Source: Anisakis pegreffii
Lineage: Eukaryota; Nematoda; Chromadorea; Rhabditida; Anisakidae
Length of the DNA: 64,000 bases
Assembly (NCBI GenBank): GCA_035041965.1
Contig: JAPYMA010000088.1
Coordinates: 62,001-126,000 of the forward strand
Direction: 5' to 3'
The position numbers and the translations under genes are program-made. The stretch's first letter is position 1. Each line of letters starts with the position of its first letter. Shown here piece by piece: positions 14,801-30,100 of this stretch. The notes under the pieces are model-generated. The model was not told the origin of the DNA. It did no database searches and saw nothing but the letters and a program-made list of their open reading frames with translations.

Positions 14801-17800
14801 AATCTGTTACAACAATATAATGAATGAACTTCCGTCGTTCTCCGGTTGAACTTCAAATGAGCATTGTTGTTGTGTTCATTTGTTGTTGTTTTCCGTGACT
14901 GTGATGATGGTTGATGTGAATATTTCAGTGAAGGTACTGCAAGCATCATTCCTGTCGGCTGATGGCTTAGTGATACACGACTATGGACTGAGTGATATCG
15001 GTGTCGCGACGCTGCATCGATTACTCGTTATCATCGAGTCTGCTAAACCAGAAATCACGTATGTTCCGGTATGTTTCAAGCAGAGCATCTGCATGTTTAT
15101 TTATAAAAGTAACGATTACAAGGCACTGGCATTGTCAATGAGTTGTTTCTGTGAACAGAATACAGTTGATAGTAAAGTGTTCGTTTTGATAGGATCATAT
15201 CTCAATTATTTCATGGATTGATGACGGGGAATATGTTTGCAGGTTTTATATCCACTGTGTGCGTTGTTTCTTCATTATTTGAGCGAAGAAGAAACATTTG
15301 CGTGCTTAATGCATCTGATGCGATCTGGTAATACCTTTGTTCAGCAGTCCTTCACGGCTGCCAACGCCTCACCAAGAACCTTACTTGCACTTGTCAAAAA
15401 ACACAAAGTTAGTTGGCGTTATTCAAGTATTTATACTCAGATCGTATCTTGTTTCAGTTTGATTACCAAAAAAATGTCACATTAAATGCCTTCTTGATTG
15501 CGTTATTAAAAAATTAAATACCTTCTTGATTGCGTTATTCCAAAAACAATACTTTTTTGCAGAACCTTTCAAAAACTAAATCTTCGAAATGCTTTTCGAG
15601 TGTACAATAGCAAAATTGCAGAGCGCAGCGTACAGTATGATGAAACGTCGAGTGGGTAGTTCGGAGGAGACTGTACTGGTGCGAGCGGTACGTGATTGGC
15701 CGTCGTGGCTATTCCATCATCTGCCGTTCGATTATGCAGTGCGAGTGGTGGATTGCTTTGTGGTCGAGGGACATAAGATGCTGCTTCGTGTTGCACTGGC
15801 GATCATTTACATATGGTCCAAAAAGAGTAAACGACATGTCAGTGGTTTCGCTTGTCGACTTTTTTTTTGCTGAAGGCTTCGTTTTTGAATCTGAAATTGA
15901 GGACTTTATTTTTATTTGAGTCTACAATGGTTCATTGTGCGACACTTGAGTGATGCTAATGAGATTTATTCTCATCATTAGCATATTCAATATAGATGGA
16001 AATTTGAGCACTTTGGAAATTCATTTTTCTTCTTACTAGTTTTCCTTTCCATTCATAATCATCTCTCGCAAGAACTTGTCATTATTGTTCAGTTCCAGAA
16101 GTTTTCAAAAATAAAAGAGAACGCAATAATTTTCAGCAAAAAAAATTAGAGAAAAAATGAACAGGAACTGAAATAAAATGAGAGAGTATTAGCGAACGAA
16201 TTAAAAAATTACTTACAATTAGTGTAAATCTGTCTCGAGATTCAAATTCATCGATTTTCTTTGCTTTCAAATACCGTATTCAATTGAATCGTAGAGGAAT
16301 TAGTAATTGAAGTCGTTTAGTTCAGTTCATTTCCGATTGTTTTTTTGTATTGTGTACACAATCGTTCACTGGAGTTTTATTTTAATTGTCAGTTATATTT
16401 AAAGTATTAACTTACCATCGAATTGCAGCATGTGGATATGACATCAAAAAGTGTTGAAGAACGCGCTGACGCGTTGGCGACCGAGTTTGCGGAGACAGCT
16501 TCAAATTGTCCCGTTTCCATACAAACACTCTTGGATACGGCCGTTGGCATACGCAATCTTCGAGGTTCAACGATCAAAAAATACCAGGAATACTTCGAGA
16601 ATGAGGTATAAATTACATTTTGTTTACACTCTTCCAATATTCTGGTTCATCTTCCCAATTTTCTACTGCAGTTCACCACATTCATCGTCATTTCTTGTGA
16701 TTATGGGACGATTTCTGAGCTGTGAACAACTAATTGCTATTATTCAATCAGTTTTTCGGAAGTTCTACTTTCCTCTTTAGTGATATTTCATGACAGCAGT
16801 CCATTTTCGTGAGACATTTTCCAACGAAATCAGTTCACTTCAACGGTGAATTACGACAAATTTCAGGTTCGAGGTGATAAAAAATCAGTTGGTGGTATGC
16901 ATCGAGTGCATTCACCTCCACCGACGTTATACACCAGTCCGTTCACATCGCAGATAGTCAGCATGGAAATTGCCACTGAAATAATGGCCGCATTGCCGAA
17001 TCGTTTTCAACTGGAAACACCAAAATTGCTCTTTCGTCTTTCGGATGATGGATCCAGTTTTACTCAGCTCTGGACTAAGTTCGTTTCTACGCATATTACG
17101 TGATTTCTTTGAAAAGAAGAGTTGATTCCTTTGAAAAGAGGAGTATTCCATCGGGAATTGTGCTGTGCTCTTACATTTGAAGTACAATAACTGTACTGCT
17201 GTGTTTACGAATGCCACTTTTAGTGGGAATCTTGAATGTGATAAAGTGAATTTGATAGCTGCATAACATGTGGACAAATAGAACTCTGATAGTGTCTCAC
17301 TTGAGAACATAAATTTTAGGTCACATAGCCTTCAAATCACAGTGGCTGTTTTGCATGAAATTGAAAAGAAGTTCGTTGATTTTTTTCAGAATCGATGACG
17401 CAGAACAAACACTGTTGGGGATTCAAACGTCGACAGGCGAAGTGTTTGGTGCGTACTGTAGTGCGAGTTGGTCAGAACGAAAAGACGCTCATGAACGCAC
17501 ACGATCACGTTACTTTGGTACCGGCGAGTCGTTCCTTTGGAAGGTGGACAACAAAACGAATAAACTCACCATCTATCCTTGGGCTGGTAGTCAGAGCGGA
17601 CAGCGGCTCATTGAGAATTGTCCTCAGATGTTCATGGCTGCCGATGAGAAATGCATTGTTGTGAGTTGTTGTTGTTGTTGCTTTCGTTCAGCTTGATTCA
17701 ACAATGCACTTTTAAGGGTTTAATTTCAAAACGAAAAAATTGTCTCCATCATTATCCGTTCTGTAAGAAACTGACAAGGTACCACCTTTCGCACCAATTA

Positions 17801-18194
17801 CGAGTTACAATGCCATTACCTGACTTATACTTATTCTGTGTTAATTTCTTGTGGAATTCAAAAGGAAATGGTGAAACGTTAACTCGTTTTTAACATATCT
17901 CTCTTATTCAGCTGTAATTTTTTGAGATTAGCAGTATGATTGTGAAGAGCTGGAACGAGCTTCTTTCCCTAGTAGATGTGAAGCTACAAGTGCAAAATTT
18001 GTGAAACAAGAATGAGAGAATGTGCTATTGTGCAGGTTGGCAGTGGCGGTGGTGATGCGATCGCGATAAGGGATGAACTCTTCAAAGGGATCAGCTCGCC
18101 GTGTGCCACATTCGCGAGTCCCGCGTTAGCCGATGACCGTGAATTTATCATTTCGCAACTTGAAGTGTTCGACGTTCGAAGTGGACCAACTTGA
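11832..18194 (+). CDS. TBC1D24: TBC and TLDc domain protein, TBC1D24/Skywalker orthologue
   Basis: Nine exons: 11832-12029, 13310-13454, 14929-15068, 15243-15407, 15622-15837, 16429-16605, 16867-17078, 17390-17660 and 18036-18194. Phases agree at every junction, giving 560 aa; human TBC1D24 is about 559 aa. Residues 1-66 are a Ser/acid-rich, probably disordered N-terminus. The TBC domain spans about 67-290, and the TLDc domain about 376-555, with LLFRLSDDGSSF, GAYCSASWSER, FGTGESFLWK and the final VGSGGGDAI block. Family members bind Rab/ARF GTPases and phosphoinositides, act in synaptic vesicle traffic, and carry TLDc-linked oxidation resistance. The basic pocket residues known in human (K36, R40, K238, R242) appear conserved here as K68 or K69, R72, K268 and R272. 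The chosen start is the first of two adjacent ATGs in an open exon. At exon 8 I preferred the acceptor before 17390, because an upstream alternative at 17322 runs into a stop. The intron before exon 5 has a competing acceptor at 15563 that also runs into a stop. Confidence 0.93.
15484..15541. repeat. Short direct duplication in intron 4 of TBC1D24
   Basis: Two near-identical copies, each containing CCTTCTTGATTGCGTTATT, separated by about 16 A/T-rich bases and lying just upstream of the true acceptor of exon 5. It looks like a recent local duplication and has no obvious role. Confidence 0.6.
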
Positions 18195-20602
18195 AATGGA
18201 CATCATTTGCACCAAACAAAAACTGAATTGATACGTGATCTGAGTCCAATTTGAATCATCCGATCATGAGAAAGTCTTTCTGAAATCATTCAAGATACCG
18301 ATTAGGTAATATTACTTTTCGTCTAATGAAGAGCAACTCATATATCATAACTTGATCAGTCAGAAATGATCGATTGATCACGTATCGTTTCTTGGGTTTT
18401 TCTCAAAAAATCCGTGATTTTTCCATTGGTCTAGTGATCCGGTAATAATTCAGTCAAATTTTTTCCTGTTTGTCAGTTAAATGAATTTATTGAAGTGAGA
18501 TTTTAGACGAGTTTGCAGTCTTTCGGAAGGTTATTGTAAAAACTGTGAACGTTGTTGCGTTTGGTGCGAACGTGTAAATAAATGCGATACAAATTTCAAA
18601 AGTTTCGAAATTGTATTCGTGAGGGATCGTTTTCACGTTTAGAGAGTGCATTTGCATATATGTAAATTCAATCGATTGATTTCGTCGGTCATTAGTTGTA
18701 CAGATAATTGCTCAGGTCTTCCACCTTGGTTATATTAATCCTTGTAATGATTTTGCGACTGCTGAAGTCCGCATGCGAGGACTTCATTCTGAAAACACCA
18801 TCGCCATTTTCTCTTGTACAAACAGTAGTTCTATCTGTTGAGATTCATCCTCTTCCATGTCTAAGTTATGAAAGAGCTTTACTTTTTTTTTCTTTTCTCA
18901 TTATCGCTGTAGTTATGATTTGTTCGTTTCATGTGCAAACATTCAAGTAGTGCCACTCTTTGGCATGATAGCATTTGAACTTCAACTAAAACACAATCTT
19001 AACTGTACGTTCTCCTCAAGACGAAGAACCAATTTTTTAAAATCTATCACCTTAAATGTATAGTTCAGGAACTGTCCATGTATTCACGTACTTGAAGTGT
19101 TATCCAGTTCCGTTCAATTCATCAATTATTTAAACTGGATGGCATTCATAAGAGAGTACTTTCTGAAATTGTTATGACAACATTCCATGCTGACTTCTGT
19201 TCTATGAATAGGTCGCTTTATTGGTGTTCTCATTATGCGTTGCATTTTGATTCATTCTCTAAGAATTCTTAATCTGATACCGATGAACAATGTGAGTGTT
19301 GTTTGTTGGTAATCATTATTGTTGATGTCACCATATTGTAGTCACTGCAACAGTTCTGTTTCTTTAATGTTTGTGTGTTTTTCAGTGTTTCGTTCTTCCC
19401 TGAACTGAATGATCAGTTTTGGTCTTTTGCATTGTGATAATGAAACATTTATTTGTCAAATTCAACTGCTTTTTAAACTTTTAATTAATATTGTTTCTGG
19501 TCAATGTATTAATTCTCATTTGCAGTTGTTCATATTAACAATGTGTTGTCTCGTCGGTTGCTGATCCTGTTTTGTATATCCATTGCGTGTGTATGTACTA
19601 GAGTCAATAAGTGATGAATATTATACGATATTGATAAATTCATCCATTTCAACGTCTTCATTGGTCATTTCACATTTCCATTAAGGCTTTTTCCAGTATT
19701 TCTCATAAAGGCTTCTCCATTCACGTCTTCAGTTCAACTGAAGGAGTTTCTTCAGTCCTGTGTTTGGCGAAACAGCAGTTGAGGATTCGACGAGCAAGCT
19801 GCAACCATTGCAACATTTTAAATTTGTGTGTTCGAACAGTTGCTAATTTAAATAGTTCACTGAGTTCACTTTTCGTGCTGAGAGTTGCTAATTCAAAGGC
19901 AGACAGAACATCATGCCGTCCTCGAAACAAAATGAACCGTGATAGAACAGTTGCTGAAGTGGATCAGTTAGCTTATCCCTAATGGATTCCGGTTCAATTG
20001 CACTCAGTTGTACATAAACTCAATCAAAAACGGATGTTTCAATGGGTGTCACATGCATAAATTATGCGAATTGCCATATTATCATGTGGGTACCGAAAAG
20101 TGAGCTAGCTCACGGCTGCTTGTTTGCTCAATGTTTGAAAGAAGAACGCCGTAGAAATGTGCAAAATTATGCTGCCAACCTCGATGTGAGACTGACAATG
20201 AGTATTTCGCGTTCAGTATGCATGCAGCATTCCGCTTTGCAAATGTGCATTTATCATGTGCTCAAGAAAATGTCATCAAAATATATGCTGGTAGATCCTT
20301 GTTGAATATGCGTATTTGTTATTGCGAAACAACCAAATCAGTCAGTCAGTCAGCAAAAACTAGCAGAATAGAAAGTACGAACAAGTGAGGGTTAGACAAT
20401 GGAAAGGCAATTGCTTTTGCCATCTGCTCATTAATGCGGAGCAGATCCGTGAGTGAAGTGGATGGATGGATGTCGTCTGATCAGCATTTCAATAATTCAT
20501 ATCCAGTTTAATGGCATTCTTCAATTGTTAAATGTTGTCGCAGAACCGGTTGAAAAGGATATTCAGCGTAATGAACGAAACTATTTAAGCGCCAGCGGAT
20601 GG
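18195..20602. other. Intergenic between TBC1D24 and the collagen gene
   Basis: No supported gene. The 5' part should be the TBC1D24 3' UTR. The 3' part holds the collagen promoter and 5' UTR. The collagen reading frame stays open upstream to about 20453 with further in-frame ATGs, but that segment does not resemble a collagen N-terminus and is treated as untranslated. Confidence 0.4.
18577..18582 (+). terminator. Possible polyadenylation signal of TBC1D24
   Basis: AATAAA hexamer about 380 bases after the TBC1D24 stop codon; the first canonical hexamer I noticed on the + strand in this 3' flank. Only position and sequence support it. Confidence 0.3.
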
Positions 20603-22702
<2,100 letters not shown>

Positions 22703-25700
22703 AAGCATTCACTGCCAAAGGACACGTTGCTTCAAATCGCTCAACAAATTCTATGAAATGTTCTGGCTATTCATCGTATTATTTGTGTTAAAAAACTTTT
22801 CTCGCCATCAATTCTGAACGTGCTCGTAATAAGTACTGCAAACTAGTGACCGCACTTCCATCTTATACGCACAAAATTTTGCTCTCATTATAATACGTTT
22901 TTTGAATGTAATGACTCTTCTCAAAAATCAGCGTCAAGGTCTCTGCATTCTTATTGTATAGCAACACTTAATGCACGTCCTAAAAAGAAACTCATTTTAT
23001 TGGACTAAGTTCATTCATTTGCATTCAACTGCTGAATATCCATTTGATCAGTCACCAGGCATTATTAACGAACTCGAAGAATTGCCAAGAGCTGCAGGAG
23101 ATCTGTAATTTCACGTAGACCAGAAGCAGTAACAATTAAGTGAATAGCACCCGTTATCTTCCAATGTATAATGTCGATTTCGTTTGGACAATTTTATGAT
23201 GTGTAATTTCAAACAAAATCCGTTCAACTCATTCAACATTCTTCCCGTGCAATCCCAACTGTTGTTAATCCAATTGATTCATCAGTTCTCCAGAAGCATG
23301 ATATTTCTCAAGGCAAGTAACAGTTTCGTTTACATTGGAAACGTTTACAATTCGGCTCAGCACCAAGTACTTATAAATCCGAAATATACATATAATGGCG
23401 AATAAACGATGAAATAACTCCTTTGAATTTATTGCAGTAATCGCAAAAAAGAACGAGTGCACTGAGATCGTATTTGCACAAAAGATCTTGATTACAGCCA
23501 GCAGTGAGACAGCAACTCATCGAACGTCGCATAATGGCGAAATGAAAGTCAATCGTTTCACAGTTACGAATCTTTGAGAAAACATTCGATTGAGTTACCG
23601 ACTTTCCGATGAGTGGGCAGCAGTGATGAGCAAGCTATTGAAAGAAAAACTACGCCAATTTTTAATTCGCTGGAAAAATATCTTTGTTCCGCTAAAAAAT
23701 AATCCGACAGTAGCACCGATGGCGAAAAAGTAGCAAAAAATTCTCGTTGAAAGTACCGTTAATCATTAGTTTTCGTTAAATATAGAATAGCATTACTTTC
23801 CATTCCACCAAAGAAAAAGGTAGTTCCGCTAGTTACGGAATATGGAGTAGCACTCTAATGCCCATCGCTGATGAGCAGTTGCAGACAGCTACCATAAATT
23901 AGGCTCACTAGCTAAATTGAGGATTTGCTTAAACAAACATTCGAAGCATTCGGAAGCATTGCGATGCTTTGCAAGGGTCAGCACAGCAGATTCTCACCAT
24001 TCGCGCATTTTCTGCTGAGAATGGACGTTCCTGAGTGAAGTATTTCCAGAATGTGTGACTATTCTTTCGTTCACATAGTTCACTTCGGTCGCATGAATAG
24101 TCGACAATTTGCTTGCTTATCCTTATGGTTAGCGATAGCAAATATCCGATCTGTATATCGTCGAAAAGTCGAAAAGCACTGCAAAATGATTTGTACCGAT
24201 TCGACGGCAACACGGAGTCTGTCTTATTCGGTCGACAAAGCGTGCTGTTTCTGCTTCAGCAAGCTGCTTGCTTGTAAATACAGTGTGAGAAGTGATAAAG
24301 TGCATTTTCGATTGTGGCGATTACTATCGAAACACAAAGTCGACAAATGTTGTTTCACAGCATAAAAGTGCGTTCATTCTATTCATGAAGAAGTTATTTG
24401 CATATGACACATTGTAACATACAGTAGAACTGAGACGTTATTTTCCAACAAAATTTGTCGTATTTAGTGCATTTCTGTTTGATTTTCGATATTATAAGGT
24501 TGCACAGAGCAAGGAGTACATCGTAGTCAAACCATAAATAGCCGCCACAAAAGGTACATATCTGTGCAGTTCTATTGCTATAGGGAATTGCAACTATCGC
24601 AATACGTGTGTCATGGTCTGATGCAAAAAATGTATTCGCGGGCATAGGGGACGCATTGTCAAATTCCTGTATGGAACAGAACCGAAACACCAAATGACAG
24701 ATCACTTGGGAAAAAATTCCTTGACCTTGTAGTGTGCAACAGAGTTGGTCTTTTCTAAAAGTTGCATTTTTCGATTTCATTCATTCGATGGCAATATTAA
24801 TTTGTGAACATAGGCGTTTCGATGAAAAGCTTGAGTTGAATGAATTCGGTTGCAAACGCCGGTTATCTTACAGTATTCAGCTACTGCCAGAGAAATGCAC
24901 ATTTATCCATGCGACAACTTTTACATGAAGCGATGAGATCAGGCTTGATATGGTTTGGAGAAACATGACGAGTTTGCACATGAAAACATGTTTGAGTGAA
25001 CTGTCATTTTACTATCCGACAACTGAATGCAACCGAATTTTTATGCTCCTATTTTTATTCTCTTGATAGTGCACGATTTCGCTACGTTTCCGGGGAGAAT
25101 GAACATTCACGCGTGTGGATCAATTGTAGAATTGTTGCGTGATTGTGCAACACAAAAAAGTTCATTTAGGTGAATTGCAAAGGACATGATGGATTTGAAA
25201 CGCCATAAACGAACATCAACAGATTATCAATTCTTACAACAGCAAGATGGAGTAATGAAAGAGTCGAGCATTCATTTAGATGCACAGAAACGATCTGGAA
25301 ATCGTCAAATCAAAATGTCAATATTTGCTGAGGAGGTTTCGTTCTTCGGAAGGTACAAACGAGTGCACACGGCTCTATTAGTTGATTCATCCATTGAATT
25401 TAGCTTGAACATTTCCAACGCGCACATAAGTTCGTACTAGAGTGCTCATTGCATAAAAAAAGGAGAATATTTGAAGACGATGTTTGAATGTCGAAGAGGA
25501 ACACCTAATTCAGTCGGTTCCACCATAAGCTGAGAGATTTAAGCTGATTTCTGTGCGGCGAAACAACTCATCTGGTTGTTATTTGCAATTGTATTCTAAT
25601 GTTGAAATGAATTGCTCGCGATGATCAATCCATAAGTCAGCCGTTCATTTAAAATATTCGAATGATTACCGTTTTTCACAAGACACCACAAAAAAGATAA

Positions 25701-27106
25701 GGAGACAGATTTTTTGGCAGTTCAGGAATTGTACAATATGAAGCGTTCATGTTTAGTTGATGAGCGATTCGAGGTAACTTTTGGTTGGTGATTCACAAAT
25801 CGAATGATGTTTACTGGTGATGCAGAGAATATCAGGTTCGATATTTACTATTGTGAAAAAGCTATCAGGTTCGAAAGGCGATCAGCCAGTGACTGGCATC
25901 GATTTTTAACCTGATAATGCTTCGTAAGGAGATAATTCTGTGCAATTTTGGGTGGATACGTAAACCAGTTCCGCCTCACCAACAATCAACAATACATACG
26001 CTCAAAATTATTTAATTGGACGTCGCCAGTCAACAAAAAAAAAATTGGTCACATCATGGGCATATATTGCTTTTTTGTGTGTGCATGCCGGATAAATGTC
26101 GTTCATTTCTGAAGTATTCGAGTGTAAATTTAGATTTATGAGTGTAGATACATAACGATTGTAAACAAAATCGCTATTCGAAAAATTTCGTCTCATCCAG
26201 GCAAAAGAAGCGATAAAAAGAGTGGCAACAATTTTTTTGAAAAATTAAACAATCTTCCGAGTACTGTTGACATAAGATTACATGTAGAACAAGCAAACCT
26301 CTCCTGAGGAATGCGTACACCGATCGTCATCTATTGAACAGCCTCGAAGAATGATCCGAAACATTTCTACCGTAATCGAAACAATGAATTCGTTTCAAGC
26401 CTAAGCCTACAGTAGGTTTGCAGATAAGTGAATTGGAACGGATAGCTGACTAGAGATATGGTTATGAAATGAGCCGAAACGATGATAATTACATTTGAAT
26501 GCAATTATCATGTAGCAATCGTGAAAAGTGCCTGCATTGAGCCATTTGTTCTCTTCGAAATGCATTATTGCCAAAGACTGAGAGCCATAAGTTGATGTAT
26601 TGTCACGAAAATGTTCGTAGTTTGTCATAATGTGTTCGATCAAATAGATTTCATGAATGAATTGCTGTGGATAATTGTGGTTGCAGTTGAGTTGTACAAC
26701 ACATATAAGTAGGATTGTGAGCGCAACAACATGGTGTGCTTGCAAAACTGAGGAATGAATCCGGTTGTGAGTTTTGATTGATTCATTCAGGTTGTCGTAG
26801 ACGAGCAACGCTTCTGTGAGCAGCATAGTGCCCACATCCATCATACAATAATAATAATAATAATAAATACACACACATAATGCGTAATCCGCACAACCAA
26901 CCATTAAAATTCTCCTCATTCATTCTCAACTGCCAGTCAACCATCAACCAAAGAACCACCCCGTCCGTTCCTTCCTCCTTCGTTCCCTCATTCAACAGCA
27001 CTCACTTGTTGTGTTGTTACCATTGTTGTAGTAGCACAACTTTTCATTTGTAACTGCTTATCACTGTCATTGTTACCGTTCTCTTGGTTGCTGCACTGTT
27101 GCGATC
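22703..27106. other. Intergenic, no supported gene
   Basis: About 4.4 kb between the collagen stop and the filament gene start. Two long open frames occur on the minus strand (24394-24780, 128 codons; 26407-26919, 170 codons), but neither has splice support, recognisable motifs or coding-like composition, and the second runs through an AAT microsatellite. The last few hundred bases, including a pyrimidine-rich tract at about 26955-26995, are probably the promoter and 5' UTR of the filament gene. Confidence 0.4.
26847..26867. repeat. AAT microsatellite
   Basis: Seven uninterrupted AAT units about 240 bases upstream of the filament gene start. A simple repeat, probably length-variable between individuals. 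Confidence 0.8.
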
Positions 27107-30100
27107 ATGTCCTTTCAACAAGCAACGCCTAAGGCACGTCAACCTCTCGGTGGAAGACAACCGCGAGACTCGAGTGGTAACCGTTTTGGTTTCGTTCAAT
27201 TACTTCTTGAGCTTTGCTTCATTGTGAAACTTATACAGATTTTTAACAAGCGATTTACTACCACACGAATACTTACGAATTGCTTCGTTGAATTGTATTC
27301 ACTTCTTTTCCTTAATCAGGGATGCAGTTTTCCTAAGTTGTGCGACATTTCCCACACGTTATTGGTATTAATCAATCCCTGACTGCTCGAGTGGCAAATT
27401 TTTATACTGAAGCAAAAATATTAAAGTGTCAGCTCAGAAAAATATGCCTCTCGGCCCGAAGATAAGCTCTGTAAAGAATAATTATCACCATATAATAATG
27501 GCATAAATGTGAAGTGATTCTCAGTCGCGAACATTTTCAACGATATGAATAGATTGCATTGTATAGAGGTAATATGGCTTTTTTTTAAAGAACAGATGAA
27601 TGAATGAAAAAGATAATTGGTGAAATTTTTCGGTCTTCTAAGAGCTTGCTGCAAACTGATCAAATGCAGACGGTTCGAAGTGAATAGTAGCCACTGAAAT
27701 GAGATGATGCAATTGCAGTATCGGGAAGTCGTATGCTGAAGATAGTGACTGAGATGGGTACATCAGGATCGATGACCGGTGGTGGTAGTGGAACATCACC
27801 GTTCGGTCAGAACGCTGCATCGACGATTCGTGACAGCCGTGAAAGAGAGAAGAAGGAAATGAGTGACCTCAACGATCGACTCGCAACCTACATCGAAAAG
27901 GTCCGTTGTTCACAAACTGTATTCTACGATTCCCAAGCTTCACTTATATATCGGAAGGCTGAAACGACTTGATATCTTAACCAAAGAAAATGATTCATAC
28001 ATTTGTTCTCAAAGTCTCGGTCTCTGTTTTCAAAGGTCAAAAGAATAAGTTTACTGAGCATTTATCGTTTCAGTTAAGTTTTCAGTTGACAGCATTGCTA
28101 TGCTGGCCGAACCCCATCAAATCATTGTCAAAACGTACATCCTCAGTGAAGGATTTCTAAATTTTAAGAAAAGAGCAATAAAAACGATATATTCATAAGT
28201 GGCGCCTGAATGAGTTTCCAGTAGAACGAAGCTGATCCCATTCGACTAAAGTTATTGATCTGTACTTATCACATTGATCAGTCAGCTTCAAGTGATCATT
28301 CAATATGATAGCTGACGATGAGAAATTTCAGGTGCGATTCTTGGAAGCACAGAATCGTAAACTGGCTGCGGATTTGGAACTGCTACGGGGAAAATGGGGT
28401 AAAGATACGTTCAATATTAAACAAATGTATGAAGGCGAACTCGCGGTGAGCGCTTTCTCACGACTCATTAGCAGTTCTTAATATAACGTTTTCTTTTCGC
28501 TGAAAGCGGTCTGCAGACATGTTGATAATAATGAATGATATTATCTTCACCAATGAATGGTCAAGCTAATATAATCTCAAATTGAGTTTTATAGGAAGCA
28601 CGTAAATTGATCACCGAGACGAGTGAGCAGCGAAAAGACTTGGAAAATCAAATCAAAAAAATGCAAGATGAACTCGCCGATTATCGAAAGAAGTCAGTTC
28701 GTCGCGAATATTGAAACTGTCTCGAAAATCTAGCAGCGATCACCTAAAGTGTTGAATGAAGAGCAGTTTCGAAAGTGTCAATTCCTTCGCCATTTTTCTC
28801 TCAAGATATTGATTTGTGAAATCGTCCCCGAATGAGTTTTGACTTCAAAGTGGAACCCTCGCATTGACGTTTCAGCTGAGTTTCATTAATTTTAACAATC
28901 AGCAAATAATTGCTAAATTCGTTTTCAAATTCCAACTGATGGAATTGTAGGTATGATGAGGCGGTGCGTGCTCGGGACATGGATCGTGCAAAAATTGACG
29001 AGTTGATATTGGCACTGTCGCGTATCGAAGCCGATGTTAGTGCGTTGAAGCGTCGTATTGTGGAACTTGAGGAAGAGGTGTTTCGAATCAAGAAGGAGAA
29101 TCAGAGACTCGCCGGAGAACTTCAACGAGCCCGCACGGTTAGTACTGGTCTAGCCGACGGAATACGGACATTTTTTTGCATCTATCGTATGATCCCGCGA
29201 ATTACTAGTATCTCAATTCGCTTCACCGTGAGATTTAAGTTGAGATCTTGGCTGCACGAAACGTTCAGCTTGGGAGACGGCGATGTGTTCAGATTTTTGC
29301 CGAAAAGAATGATAATAAGGTTACACAGTAATAGCAGTATTCACGAGAAGATTACGCTTATAGCAGTCGTCTAGTATTTTAGACTGTAACTAAGAATGCA
29401 GTTAAGGGATTGCATATCTGCATCACATGAATAAGTGGTTCGTGATTTAAGGATCTTGATCAAGAGACGCTCTATCGAATCGACTATCAAAACCAAGTGC
29501 AAACGCTGCTCGAAGAGATCGATTTCTTGAAACGTGTACACGATCAAGAAATAAATGAGCTACAGGGTTTGGCCGCACGTGACACAACACCGGAGAATCG
29601 GGAATTTTTCAAGAACGAACTCGCCTCTGCAATACGCGATATTCGTACTGAGTACGATCAGGTTATTACATCTTCGCTTCATTCATCAATCTATGATTGC
29701 GATTAGCATTCCAGAGGAATCATGCATGCGCTCGATGAGCCAAGAAAAGCTTTCGTCACTTTTATAACGAATCTCAGTATCACCCACTGATCCAGAATGA
29801 TCGTCGGCGAAGAATCTCTCATGTAATTAGTAATATCGCATTTCGTCAAATGGAATGAAACATTTTTTTTGTTGAACGCGTGAGATGTTATTCCTTAAAG
29901 ATATCGAACGTGAATCGCAACGATATGGAATCATGGTATCGTCTCAAAGTGCAAGAGATTCAAACGCAATCTGCTCGGCAAACAATGGAGCAAGGATACG
30001 CTAAGGAAGAAGTGAAGAGGTTACGCACTCAACTCACCGATTTACGCGGTAAACTTGCCGATCTAGAGAGCCGTGTTAGTCAATTTTGTTCGATTTTAGA

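Noticed and set aside
15563..15621. Earlier acceptor for TBC1D24 exon 5
   Set aside because: The frame meets TAG within 16 codons; the later ATTGCAG at 15621 keeps the TBC domain intact.
17322..17389. Extra coding sequence before TBC1D24 exon 8
   Set aside because: Using the acceptor before 17322 leads to an in-frame stop at CGA/TGA; the acceptor before 17390 restores the TLDc spacing seen in human TBC1D24.
20453..20602. Upstream in-frame start for the collagen
   Set aside because: It would add 50 residues with no resemblance to a cuticle collagen N-terminus; the ATG at 20603 gives the usual distance to the membrane segment.
24394..24780. 128-codon minus-strand frame, Cys- and Phe-rich
   Set aside because: Composition is typical of random AT-rich frames, there is no splice context and no family; frames of this length are expected by chance in 64 kb.
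26407..26919. 170-codon minus-strand frame
   Set aside because: No motifs or homology recognised, runs through an AAT repeat as poly-Tyr, and lies in the upstream region of the filament gene; length alone is borderline for chance.
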